64,000 nucleotides of DNA from Tolypothrix sp. NIES-4075 (GTDB lineage Bacteria; Cyanobacteriota; Cyanobacteriia; Cyanobacteriales; Nostocaceae): positions 186,001 through 250,000 of the forward strand of contig NZ_BDUC01000006.1 of the NCBI RefSeq assembly GCF_002218085.1, read 5' to 3'. How positions within the stretch are numbered: position 1 is the stretch's first letter; each line of letters begins with the position of its first letter. A program made the position numbers and the translations under genes. This document shows, piece after piece, positions 1-7,556 of the stretch. The notes under the pieces are model-generated. The model made no database searches, had not been told where the DNA came from, and saw only the letters and a list, made by a program, of their open reading frames with translations.

Positions 1-60
1 GGGTAATTGGTAATTGGTAATGGGTAATTGGTAATTGGTAATGGGTAATAATTCTTACCC
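1..60. repeat. STRR-like low-complexity repeat
   Basis: Heptamer-like runs of GGTAATTGGTAAT and GGGTAAT fill the first 60 bases. The same wording recurs inside the kinase gene near 4942 and before 52.2 kb, so it is a dispersed family. The following 60 bases before cysT are almost pure pyrimidine (CCCCTCTCCCC runs) with no clear ribosome binding site. Confidence 0.7.
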
Positions 61-119
61 TTTCCCCTTCCACACCCGTCCCCCCTCTCCCCCTCTCCCC
101 CTCCCCCCCTCTCATCAAA

Positions 120-1004
120 ATGGCAGTCTCCTCACCTCGTTCTTCTCCTCGGCAACTCATTCCCCCAGAACCTCCGGTGTGGAAGAAGTTCTTAAGTAAT
201 TTGTCTAGAATTCCTTGGACATGGCGAATTACTGTGGCATACCTCACAGTAATGTTGTTCGTCCCGATAGCCGCGATGTTCCTAAAAGCGGGTACTGAAC
301 CCCCGGCTAAGTTTTGGGAAATCGCGACTAGTCCGATCGCACTGGCAACTTATGATGTCACTTTTACCACGTCAGTAATTGCATCTCTGTTGAATGGAGT
401 CTTTGGTACTCTCATTGCTTGGGTTTTGGTTCGGTATAAATTTCCTTTGAAACGGATTATTGAAGCCTCTGTAGATTTACCTTTTGCGCTGCCGTCAGCG
501 GTTGCGGGGTTAACTCTGGCAACAGTTTACAGCAATAATGGCTGGGTTGGTTCGTTACTAGCACCCTTAGGTATCAAAGTATCTTTCACTCGTTTGGGGG
601 TAGCGGTAGCAATGACGTATATCTCGCTGCCCTTTGTCGTGCGGACAGTGCAACCTGTACTTCAAGAAATGGAACGCGAAATTGAAGAAGCTGCCTGGAG
701 TTTAGGTGCAACTCAATGGCAGACTTTCTGGAAGGTGATTTTTCCGCCTTTATTTCCGACAATTTTGACTGGTATTGCCTTGGGTTTCTCCCGTGCAGTT
801 GGGGAGTATGGCTCAACGGTGATTATCGCTTCCAATACTCCGTTCAAAGATTTGATTGCACCTGTACTGATTTTCCAGCGATTAGAGCAGTATGACTATT
901 CTGGGGCAACTGTAATTGGTACTGTGTTACTGCTGATTTCCTTAGTGTTGTTAATCGGAATTAATCTTTTACAAGCTTGGGCAAGAAGATATGACACAAA
1001 ATGA
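120..1004 (+). CDS. cysT: Sulfate ABC transporter permease CysT (CysU)
   Basis: Inner-membrane permease of the sulfate/thiosulfate importer, pairing with CysW and powered by CysA; the periplasmic binding protein is not seen and may lie before the window. The 294 residues contain about six membrane segments from residue 37 on and the EAA cytoplasmic loop of binding-protein-dependent permeases (EEAAWSLGATQWQTFWKV, near residue 190), followed by the RAVGEYGS stretch typical of CysT. The N-terminal 30 residues are Pro/Ser rich and hydrophilic. The gene overlaps cysW by 14 bases, so the two are translationally coupled. The ATG at 120 lacks a visible Shine-Dalgarno. Assignment to CysT rather than ModB rests on family resemblance and on the cysW, cysA and cysR neighbours. 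Confidence 0.93.
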   Translation: MAVSSPRSSPRQLIPPEPPVWKKFLSNLSRIPWTWRITVAYLTVMLFVPIAAMFLKAGTEPPAKFWEIATSPIALATYDVTFTTSVIASLLNGVFGTLIAWVLVRYKFPLKRIIEASVDLPFALPSAVAGLTLATVYSNNGWVGSLLAPLGIKVSFTRLGVAVAMTYISLPFVVRTVQPVLQEMEREIEEAAWSLGATQWQTFWKVIFPPLFPTILTGIALGFSRAVGEYGSTVIIASNTPFKDLIAPVLIFQRLEQYDYSGATVIGTVLLLISLVLLIGINLLQAWARRYDTK

Positions 1005-1878
1005 AGCCTCTTTTCCACCTCGGATTCATTCAGGTGCCACAGATCCAAAGCCGCAAAGACCTGTTAAATCAAGGGATTGGATGCCAATTATTTTAATTGG
1101 AATAGCGATCGCCTATTTAGCTTTAGTTCTCTACATCCCTGCTGCTAACGTCTTTTTCCAAGCTTTCAAAAAAGGGTTTGGTCCATTTCTCTCGAACTTG
1201 ACACGTCCTGCCTTTCTTCATGCAGCTTGGTTGACACTGATACTAGCCGTAATTACTGTACCTTTAAATACAGTATTTGGTTTATGTGCAGCTTGGGCAA
1301 TCACCCGTCATAAGTTCCCCGGTCGCGCTTTCGTCCTCAGCATTATTGACCTACCCTTTTCGATCTCACCCGTTGTCGCAGGTTTGATGATTGTACTGCT
1401 CTACGGGCGGCAAGGTTGGTTTGGTGGCTGGCTTCAGGAGCATGGTATCAGAGTTATCTTTGCTTTTCCTGGGATGATTTTGGCTACAGCATTTGTTACC
1501 ATGCCCTTTGTCGCTCGTGAAGTAATTCCAGTTTTAGAAGAATTTGGCAAAGACCAAGAAGAAGCAGCCAGAACCTTGGGTGCAGAGGATTGGCAGATAT
1601 TTTGGCGTGTCACTTTGCCAAGTATCCGCTGGGGCTTACTTTACGGCGTGATTTTGACAAATGCCAGAGCAATGGGTGAATTCGGAGCAGTCTCGGTAGT
1701 TTCGGGAAATATTGCCGATAAAACTCAAAGCTTACCTTTATTTGTCGAAGACGCTTACAAGCAGTATGAAACCGAAGCTGCCTACTCTGCTGCTGTATTG
1801 TTAGCGTTGCTAGCAGTTGTCACCTTGGTGTTGAAGGAGATTCTCGAACGGAAAACCCGCATTAAAGATGTTGAATAG
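991..1878 (+). CDS. cysW: Sulfate ABC transporter permease CysW
   Basis: Second membrane subunit of the sulfate/thiosulfate importer. The 295 residues carry a hydrophilic N-terminus, about six membrane segments and the EAA loop (QEEAARTLGAEDWQIFWRVT) plus the RAMGEFGAVSVVSG signature characteristic of CysW. Its start overlaps the end of cysT by 14 bases. The matching ATPase cysA is not next but about 6.3 kb downstream at 8219, separated by NIL-domain genes, an IS element, a methyltransferase and cysR, so the permease cluster has been opened up compared with the compact sbpA-cysT-cysR-cysW-cysA cluster known from Synechococcus. Confidence 0.94.
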   Translation: MTQNEASFPPRIHSGATDPKPQRPVKSRDWMPIILIGIAIAYLALVLYIPAANVFFQAFKKGFGPFLSNLTRPAFLHAAWLTLILAVITVPLNTVFGLCAAWAITRHKFPGRAFVLSIIDLPFSISPVVAGLMIVLLYGRQGWFGGWLQEHGIRVIFAFPGMILATAFVTMPFVAREVIPVLEEFGKDQEEAARTLGAEDWQIFWRVTLPSIRWGLLYGVILTNARAMGEFGAVSVVSGNIADKTQSLPLFVEDAYKQYETEAAYSAAVLLALLAVVTLVLKEILERKTRIKDVE

Positions 1879-1879
1879 G

Positions 1880-2213
1880 ATGTTGGTTGGAGCGTTGGAG
1901 CGTTGGAGCGTTGATAGTGGATAGTTGTTAGTGGTTGGTGGATAGTTGATAGTTGATAGTTGTTGGTTGATAGTTGATAGTTGTTGGTTGATAGTTGATA
2001 GTTGATAGTTGATGGTTGTTGGTTGTCAAAATACTACTAACTCCTAACTACTAACTGCTAACTCCTAACTGCTAACTCCTAACTGCTAACTCCTAACTGC
2101 TAACTCCTAACTGCTAACTCCTAACTGCTAACTCCTAACTCCTAACTGCTAACTCCTAACCACCAACCACCATCCACCAACCACTATCAACTATCCACCA
2201 ACCACTATCCATT
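1880..2213. repeat. STRR block with long inverted repeat between cysW and the NIL gene
   Basis: The left part repeats GTTGATAGTTGATAGTTGTT and the middle repeats CTAACTCCTAACTG. A 23-base segment at 1931-1953 is the exact reverse complement of 2183-2205, so the block can fold into a large hairpin. It runs up to the start codon of the next gene, leaving no ordinary promoter or ribosome binding site visible. It could act as a terminator or mRNA stabiliser for cysTW, but that is inference. Confidence 0.75.
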
Positions 2214-2483
2214 ATGGCTAATGACATTGCGATCGCCCATAAACGGATTCGCTTAAGAATTCCTAAGGACTATCACTCTCAACCTGTGATTTCTCGCTTG
2301 GTGTCTGACTACGGTTTGACTGTAAATATCACTGCTGCTGTTCTCGGTGCCAATGCTGTTGGTGATGGTTGGTTTGACCTAGATTTACAAGGCACAATTG
2401 GACAAATTGACCTGGCTTTAAGCTATCTCCATGATTTGGATTTGCAAATCTGGGATAACAACAGCGAAACAGGTATTTGGTGA
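2214..2483 (+). CDS. Single NIL-domain protein
   Basis: An 89-residue protein that is little more than one NIL domain, the small ligand-binding fold otherwise found at the C-terminus of methionine importer ATPases (MetN) and in some ferredoxins. Visible family features are the RIRLRIPKDYHSQPVISRLV start, the LTVNITAAVLG core containing the N-I-T word, and GDGWFDLDLQG. Free-standing NIL proteins beside sulfate-transport genes are common in cyanobacteria, and the Synechococcus cluster has a small orf81 of similar size in this position, which could be the equivalent (inference). Role unknown; a sulfur-compound sensor or carrier is plausible. No Shine-Dalgarno is visible because the STRR block abuts the ATG. 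Confidence 0.85.
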   Translation: MANDIAIAHKRIRLRIPKDYHSQPVISRLVSDYGLTVNITAAVLGANAVGDGWFDLDLQGTIGQIDLALSYLHDLDLQIWDNNSETGIW

Positions 2484-2730
2484 AGCAGGTTAATTGCTGC
2501 TTGCTTCAAACAATATAAAATATTTACCAAAAATAATGCTCACATGCTGATTGAGATGGCGATGCGGAGTACCGCAACCTTGCAAAACGCACTTGGGCAT
2601 TTTTGTTGTAATTTATACGAAAATCTACTTAATTTCTGATGCCCTATCTTTGCCAGCATACGGTAAACTTTTGTGACCAGGTATATAATTTGTCCAGGGA
2701 GTTTATTTTAAAAATCATACTCAGTAAATA
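2484..2730. other. Intergenic region before the interrupted ethylene receptor
   Basis: No gene seen. A hairpin can form at 2482-2508 (TGAAGCAG with CTGCTTGCTTCA) just after the NIL gene stop and may end its transcript, though no T-run follows. An AGGGAG sequence near 2695 is too far (about 30 bases) to be the ribosome binding site of the gene starting at 2731. Confidence 0.4.
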
Positions 2731-2839
2731 ATGCTCGAACTTCTGCAAAGCTATTTTGGTAATAACTTATTTATTCCACATGGACATTGTTATCTCTGGA
2801 AACCTGGTTTGGTTGCGCTTCATATCGCATCCGATTCTC

Positions 2840-2844
2840 TAATA
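2840..2844. repeat. Left target-site duplication TAATA
   Basis: TAATA directly precedes the left end of the IS982 element and is repeated at 3912-3916 directly after its right end. Five-base duplications fit the family, and removing one copy restores the reading frame of the host gene. Confidence 0.9.
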
Positions 2845-2931
2845 ACCCAAGTTGCTAGTTATGGATTTAGGCGATCGCAAGGGTCGGTAAAGCAATAAAA
2901 TCCCCTCCAGGAAGAAAATTGGGAGGGGTGT

Positions 2932-3759
2932 ATGCTAAACGAAATAATTACCATCTATGCTATCATTGACGACCTCTTGAAGGCGCTCAGGCACGATGAA
3001 GATTCTCGCAGAGGCATGAGCGATGCAGAAATTATGACAACGGCTGTCTGCGCGGCGATGTTCTTTAGCGGGAATCATAGCAGGGCTTGCAGCTATATGA
3101 AAGACCATAATTTGATCCCGAACATGTTAGAAAAATCACGATTCAATCGACGATTACATGGGATTTCGATGCTGATGAACGACATGTTTCATCAAATAGG
3201 AATGATACTAAAAGAACTTAGTGATTGCACGGAATATCTTTTAGACTCGTTTCCTGTGCCAATATGTGACAATATCCGTATATTTAATGTAAAGTTAATC
3301 AATTCAGAGAAATATCGAGGTTACATTGCATCAAAGAAACGTTACTTTTACGGTGTTCGGGTTCAGTTATTAACGACGAAAAATGGTATTCCAGTCGAAT
3401 TTGTGTTTATGCCTGCTAGTGCAAGCGATGTGCGTGCATTAAACGCGTTGCCCTTGAATTTGCCACCTGGTAGCGAAGTTTATGGTGATTCAGCCTACAC
3501 TGATTACACCGTTGAAGATGACCTAGAACACACAAGTCAAATTTATTTGAAAGTAATGCGGAAAAAGAACTCTAAGCGTCAAGATCCTCCTTGGAATCAA
3601 TATATTAAACAACATACTCGGCATTATATTGAAACCGTGTTTAGTAGTATCACTTGTGTTTTTCCAAAATCCATTCATGCGGTTACTTATGAGGGGTTTT
3701 TACTGAAGCTTGAAGCATTTATTTTTGCATTTACTCTTCAAGCAGCATTTATTTCATGA
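2932..3759 (+). CDS. IS982-family DDE transposase
   Basis: A 275-residue transposase that cuts and inserts the surrounding element. The N-terminal part (DAEIMTTAVCAAMFFSGN, then HNLIPNMLEKSRFNRRLH) and the catalytic part with LDSFPVPICDN, GDSAYTDY and HYIETVFSSI give the three acidic residues of the IS982 DDE site. Full length for the family and no internal stop, so probably active. A GGAGGGG sequence lies at 2921-2927, about 5 bases before the ATG, and is a good ribosome binding site. Confidence 0.92.
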   Translation: MLNEIITIYAIIDDLLKALRHDEDSRRGMSDAEIMTTAVCAAMFFSGNHSRACSYMKDHNLIPNMLEKSRFNRRLHGISMLMNDMFHQIGMILKELSDCTEYLLDSFPVPICDNIRIFNVKLINSEKYRGYIASKKRYFYGVRVQLLTTKNGIPVEFVFMPASASDVRALNALPLNLPPGSEVYGDSAYTDYTVEDDLEHTSQIYLKVMRKKNSKRQDPPWNQYIKQHTRHYIETVFSSITCVFPKSIHAVTYEGFLLKLEAFIFAFTLQAAFIS

Positions 3760-3762
3760 GCA

Positions 3763-3793
3763 AGTTTTGATACTTAAATTTAATTAAGTATTT
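3763..3793. terminator. AT-rich inverted repeat after the transposase
   Basis: ATACTTAAATT and AATTAAGTAT face each other just after the transposase stop and could form a weak stem. It may end the transposase transcript, but the stem is purely AT and lies only about 10 bases from the stop codon. Confidence 0.3.
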
Positions 3794-3799
3794 ATAACT

Positions 3800-5257
3800 G
3801 TGATGATGTCGAAGTTGCGGTGGTGCTACGTGCCACCGCAACTTCGGCGTGAGCGATCGCCTGAAGCGATGATTACGAAGTATCTAAAATTTCATAACCC
3901 GCAACTTGGGTTAATAGCCTTAGCCTATTATTCTATCCCCATCACCCTTGTTTACTTTGTTCAAAAGCGGCAAGATTTGCCTTTCAAATGGATACTTCTA
4001 TTATTCGGAGCCTTCATCGTTTCCTGTGGTACAACTCATGTGATGGAAATTTGGACTCTTTGGCATCCAACTTATTGGCTATCTGGTTTTCTGAAATTTA
4101 TTACTGCTTGTATCTCCGTATATACAGCGATTATACTAGTGCCACTAATTCCCCAAGCGCTTGCTTTGCCAAGTCCCGCACAATTAGAAGCTGCTAACCG
4201 TCAATTAAGCGTAGAAATTATTGAGCGAAAAATTGCCGAAGAAGCGCTTTTGCGTGTCAAAGTCGAGTTAGAACAAAGAGTTGAGGAACGCACATTTGAA
4301 TTAAGACAAGCTATGGGACAATCTATCGCTACAGCTGCGACTGCACAACAACAAGCAACTAAGCTGGAATTTACTCTGCGAGAACTTCAACAAACCCAAG
4401 CGCAACTTGTTCAAAGCGAAAAAATGTCTAGTCTCGGACAAATGGTTGCTGGGGTAGCTCATGAAATCAATAATCCTGTTGCTTTTATCTACGGCAATCT
4501 CACCTATGCTAATGAATATGCTTTAGACTTGTTTAAGTTGGTGCAACTCTACCAGCAATATTATCCCCAGCCACCGGCGGATATTCAATCTACTATTAAG
4601 GCAATTGAACTCGATTTCATTGAAGAAGATTTGCCGAAAATTTTTGCGTCAATGAAAATAGGTGCCGATCGCATTAAGCAAATTGTCTTATCTCTGCGGA
4701 ACTTTTCGCGGCTAGATGAATCCACAATCAAAGAGGTAGACATTCACGAAGGTATTGATAATACTCTGCTGCTGCTGCAACATCGTCTGAAAACTAGACC
4801 AGAACATTCAACGATTCAAATCATTAAAGAATACGGCAATTTACCAGAGGTACAGTGTTATATTGGACAACTAAATCAGGTGTTCATGAATATTCTCACC
4901 AATGCCATTGATGCAATAGATGCTTTGGAAGATAGTAATAGGTCACGGGTAATGGGTAATTGGGAAGAAAGTTTTATGTTACCATTACCCACCATTCGTA
5001 TTCGCACAGAAGTTGTAGACAGCATGAGCGTGATGATTCGCATTGCTGACAACGGTTGTGGAATGACAGAAAAAATAAAATCAAAAATTTTTGACCCGTT
5101 TTTTACAACTAAACCTGTTGGTTCCGGTACAGGTTTGGGAATGTCTATCAGCTACCAAATTATAGACAAACATAATGGTCATTTAAAGTTTATTTCCGCA
5201 CCGCTTCAAGGCACAGAGTTTTTTATTCAAATTCCAATTCATATCAATCCTAATTAA
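3800..5257 (+). CDS. Remaining open frame of the split ethylene-sensor kinase
   Basis: This frame starts inside the right end of the IS and reads through the terminal repeat into the kinase, so a protein of up to 485 residues could still be made, with about 39 residues of IS-derived sequence replacing the first membrane helix. It keeps Tyr and Pro of YYSIP and the Cys/His pair (SCGTTH) but lacks the Asp of the first helix, which is needed for ethylene binding in ETR1. Two membrane helices, the coiled coil, HisKA and ATPase domains remain. Expression is uncertain because the natural promoter is cut off; automatic annotation would call this an ordinary histidine kinase. Confidence 0.7.
   Translation: MMMSKLRWCYVPPQLRRERSPEAMITKYLKFHNPQLGLIALAYYSIPITLVYFVQKRQDLPFKWILLLFGAFIVSCGTTHVMEIWTLWHPTYWLSGFLKFITACISVYTAIILVPLIPQALALPSPAQLEAANRQLSVEIIERKIAEEALLRVKVELEQRVEERTFELRQAMGQSIATAATAQQQATKLEFTLRELQQTQAQLVQSEKMSSLGQMVAGVAHEINNPVAFIYGNLTYANEYALDLFKLVQLYQQYYPQPPADIQSTIKAIELDFIEEDLPKIFASMKIGADRIKQIVLSLRNFSRLDESTIKEVDIHEGIDNTLLLLQHRLKTRPEHSTIQIIKEYGNLPEVQCYIGQLNQVFMNILTNAIDAIDALEDSNRSRVMGNWEESFMLPLPTIRIRTEVVDSMSVMIRIADNGCGMTEKIKSKIFDPFFTTKPVGSGTGLGMSISYQIIDKHNGHLKFISAPLQGTEFFIQIPIHINPN
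3810..3846. repeat. Perfect 14-bp hairpin near the right end of the IS
   Basis: CGAAGTTGCGGTGG (3810-3823) pairs exactly with CCACCGCAACTTCG (3833-3846) around a 9-base loop. It lies between the transposase stop and the right terminal repeat, where it could block read-through into the neighbouring gene. Confidence 0.8.
3912..3916. repeat. Right target-site duplication TAATA
   Basis: Second copy of the 5-base target duplication; the host frame resumes with the following GCC codon. Confidence 0.9.
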
Positions 5258-5488
5258 TCACTGTTGCTTTGCTTCTATTCGCTCATTCGCTTCACATACA
5301 AGCTTAATTATCCTTCATTTACTATATATTCAGCACCATCAGGGCATTGTTTTTTAGTCGCTCTTGTGCTATATTCCTTTACATTATCAAAAACACGGCA
5401 AATCTATCGTATTACCGTAGTATAGTCAAAACCGAGAACAGCTATTGGTTTTTACCAATATTCCCGACTTCTTGGAGAAGTCGGGGAT
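5258..5488. other. Intergenic region upstream of the two-NIL gene
   Basis: Contains no gene. It holds the sulfur-type motif at 5404-5423 and an inverted repeat around CCCGACTTCTTGGAGAAGTCGGGG (5465-5486) immediately before the next start codon, which could sequester or terminate the leader transcript. Confidence 0.5.
5404..5423 (+). promoter_or_regulatory. Candidate sulfur operator, copy 1
   Basis: CTATCGTATTACCGTAGTAT. The ACCGTAG core with CTATC about ten bases before it recurs at 8167, 10173, 10281 and 37668. It lies 65 to 100 bases before the start of the two-NIL gene. Confidence 0.6.
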
Positions 5489-6151
5489 ATGAATCTCGAA
5501 AAAATCAAACCGGATTGTTATATGTCTTTCAGCAACTTTGAAAAATCTGCTCCAGTCCACAGCCGGATTCGTATACCCCAGCGGTATAATAGACAACCAA
5601 TAATTTCCAGGCTTGTATCTCGCTATAATTTAACCGTCAATATTACCGCAGCATCCCTGACATCAGACAGTAACGAAGATGGCTGGTTTGACCTAGAACT
5701 TTCGGGAAATCCCCCAGAATTGGCTTATTCGCTATCTTACTTACAAGGATTGGGTGTGGATTTGATGCAATTAGCGATCGCCAATCAAATTAAAATCAGT
5801 GAAAACACAGAGCTTTTTCCTAACTCAGTTAGCAATTTAACTAACATAGAAACTGCATCAACTAAGTTGAAACAGGAACCAATATATAATGCGATCGCTC
5901 AGACAAATCGAGTGCGTTTGCAACTGTGCATCTTGAAAAACTATTACCATAAACCGATAATTTCCGAATTGGTTTCTCATTATATGCTCACAGTCAACAT
6001 CACCAGTGCGGTGCTAAATCCCGACATGCAAGATGATGGTTGGTTTGACTTAGATTTGTGGGGTAGACCGCAGCAACTCCGCGCTAGTCTAAGTTACTTA
6101 GAAAAATTAAAGTTACCGCTTTGGTTAGTTTCAATTCCTGATAACAATTAA
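5489..6151 (+). CDS. Two-NIL-domain protein
   Basis: A 220-residue protein with two NIL domains, at about residues 22-95 (SRIRIPQRYNRQPIISRLV ... LTVNITAASLT ... DGWFDLELSG) and 143-215 (NRVRLQLCILKNYYHKPIIS ... LTVNITSAV ... DGWFDLDLWG), joined by a linker of low conservation. No membrane segment or other domain is present. It is followed after six bases by another NIL gene and preceded by the candidate sulfur operator, which together with cysTW suggests a role in sulfur nutrition; the ligand is unknown. The start could also be the ATG at 5522 (MSFSNFEK), which would drop 11 weakly conserved residues. Confidence 0.82.
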   Translation: MNLEKIKPDCYMSFSNFEKSAPVHSRIRIPQRYNRQPIISRLVSRYNLTVNITAASLTSDSNEDGWFDLELSGNPPELAYSLSYLQGLGVDLMQLAIANQIKISENTELFPNSVSNLTNIETASTKLKQEPIYNAIAQTNRVRLQLCILKNYYHKPIISELVSHYMLTVNITSAVLNPDMQDDGWFDLDLWGRPQQLRASLSYLEKLKLPLWLVSIPDNN

Positions 6152-6157
6152 TTGAAA

Positions 6158-6493
6158 ATGACAACTTTTAATAAATATCAACTACCACTTTTAACCAGAC
6201 CATCTGTGCTTTCCCCAGCCTTGCAAAATAATCTTACAAAAGTTCGCTTGCGCTTAGATATTCCCCAATGCTATCAGCAAGAACCTGTGATTTCGCGCTT
6301 AATTTCTGCTCATGGTTTAGTTGTGAATATTACTAAAGCAATGCTAGCAGAAAATACAGATGGACATGGATGTTTTGATTTAGAACTTCAAGGAACACCA
6401 CCACAAATTAGCAGTGGTCTGACTTATTTAGAATCTCTAAATTTGACAATTAAAGGCAAACCAAACGCAGATGGAGATAGCTGGTATTGCTGA
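6158..6493 (+). CDS. Single NIL-domain protein
   Basis: An 111-residue protein whose residues 30-100 form one NIL domain (KVRLRLDIPQCYQQEPVISR, LVVNITKAML, GCFDLELQG). The hydrophilic first 25 residues are unrelated to the two other NIL proteins. The ATG at 6158 lies six bases after the stop of the two-NIL gene, so they form one transcript; a TTG two codons earlier is possible but less likely. In this copy the usual DGWFD is HGCFD. Confidence 0.82.
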   Translation: MTTFNKYQLPLLTRPSVLSPALQNNLTKVRLRLDIPQCYQQEPVISRLISAHGLVVNITKAMLAENTDGHGCFDLELQGTPPQISSGLTYLESLNLTIKGKPNADGDSWYC

Positions 6494-6585
6494 TTAGAGA
6501 TTAGAGGATGTTTTAAAAAAAGTGGAGGGCTATCGTATCAGCGCGGAGCGATCGCAAAAATCTTCATAGGAAAGCACCCATTTAT

Positions 6586-7326
6586 CTATTTAAGACACTC
6601 AATACCAACGATAGGCACACAGTCAAGGAAATCTTGCCAAAACTCTTGACCAAATTTTTCCACTCCTTGAGGAGAGACTATTGGTTTGTGCCAGCGAACC
6701 TCTTTGAAACCCAAACTTTGGAATGCCCATTCATAAGTAGCTGTGCTGAGGTAATAGTTATCGAAGCTAAATTTCTGGTCACTATCAGAGCTTGTGAATG
6801 TGTATTTTATAGGTGTGCCTTCCATTAATGGTGAATCTATGCTTTTGATAAATCCATACTTTTCAGTAGTCAGATAGGAGATAGGGGATTGGGAGTCATT
6901 ATTATTCATGGTGACGAAACGACCGCCCAGTTTAAGATTGGCAAATATATTCTGACACATTTTAAGTAGTTGTTCTCTGGAGGAGGCGTAATTAAGTAGA
7001 TAGGAAGCCACCACCAGATCAAAACTGCCAATTTTACCAAGTTCAAGTACATCACCGAGGATATATTCAATGTCTTGGGGTTGTCTGGTTTCTTCCAGTC
7101 TTGCTAGTTCAATCATTTTTTCAGAGATTTCGACCCCTATAACTTGTGCTGCACCTTGGAGTTTGAATTGTCTGGTGAAAAATCCTTCTCCACAAGCCAG
7201 GTCGAGAATTGATTTTCCGACCAGATTACCGAGCAGATGAAAGTATGTATATGCCTCAATATGTAAGCGAAACGGCAACTGTTTGGATTTTTTATACTCC
7301 TGAGCTATAAAGTCATAGTATGTCAT
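6586..7326 (-). CDS. Class I SAM-dependent methyltransferase
   Basis: A 246-residue protein with a Rossmann methyltransferase fold: the SAM-binding motif I ILDLACGEGFFTRQF near residue 40, the acidic residue in VIGVEISEKMI, GDVLELG, and the motif-IV-like FDLVVASYLLNYA. It resembles toxoflavin-synthase and ubiquinone-type small-molecule methylases, but the substrate cannot be read from sequence. The start at 7326 (MTYYDFIAQEYKKSK) has a GGGG-rich ribosome binding site and a conserved beginning; a start 17 codons upstream at 7377 is the alternative. It runs opposite to the NIL genes and sits between them and cysR. Confidence 0.85.
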   Translation of the reverse strand: MTYYDFIAQEYKKSKQLPFRLHIEAYTYFHLLGNLVGKSILDLACGEGFFTRQFKLQGAAQVIGVEISEKMIELARLEETRQPQDIEYILGDVLELGKIGSFDLVVASYLLNYASSREQLLKMCQNIFANLKLGGRFVTMNNNDSQSPISYLTTEKYGFIKSIDSPLMEGTPIKYTFTSSDSDQKFSFDNYYLSTATYEWAFQSLGFKEVRWHKPIVSPQGVEKFGQEFWQDFLDCVPIVGIECLK

Positions 7327-7556
7327 TTTCTTACCCCACTGATAAGCGTAATTGTACAGCGACAAATAAAAAGTCACTGTACAATAATTGTGATAAGTGT
7401 TGTGGTTGCTTTACATAACTTAACAACGTGTTCCCTGAATGCACGTATCCCGGCTATACCCCGATAAAAGTATCAAGCACTTGCCAAAATCCTGATTCCC
7501 CGTCGGTATGCAGTGAAGACCCGTAACGGGAGTGCGTATAAGCCTGCCCTGTAACC
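7327..7556. other. Intergenic region, nothing recognised
   Basis: About 230 bases with no gene, no clear repeat and no recognised RNA. It holds the promoter side of the methyltransferase gene. Confidence 0.4.

Larger units (their letters stand above)
2845..3911 (+). mobile_element. IS982-family insertion sequence, 1067 bp, complete
   Basis: The ends are imperfect inverted repeats of at least 19 bases: ACCCAAGTTGCTAGTTATG at 2845-2863 and, read from the other end, ACCCAAGTTGCGGGTTATG at 3893-3911 (17 of 19 identical). The ACCC start, the length near 1 kb and the transposase all fit IS982. Exact TAATA duplications flank it. Inside are one transposase gene and, after it, a 14-bp perfect stem hairpin (3810-3846). 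The element looks intact and is therefore recent. Confidence 0.92.
2731..5257 (+). pseudogene. Ethylene-receptor histidine kinase split by an IS982 element
   Basis: Codons 1-38 (2731-2844) encode an N-terminus with FIPHGHCYLWKP and ASDSLI; the frame then enters an IS element. Removing 2845-3916 (the element plus one TAATA copy) joins SDSLI to ALAYYSIPITLVYF in frame and gives a 484-residue protein. Its first 110 residues match the plant ETR1 ethylene-binding domain: Asp35, Tyr42, Pro46, Cys75 and His79 have the same spacing as Asp25, Tyr32, Pro36, Cys65 and His69 of ETR1, the residues that hold copper and ethylene. A coiled coil, a HisKA helix with GVAHEINNP and an HATPase domain (NAIDAID, DNGCGM, GTGLGMS) follow. 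No GAF or receiver domain is seen. A low-complexity insert (4942-4993) lies in frame inside the ATPase domain. Confidence 0.9.

Noticed and set aside
7440..7556. Possible structured RNA between the methyltransferase and cysR genes
   Set aside because: Some complementarity is visible but it matches no RNA class I know and no covariation can be judged from one sequence.
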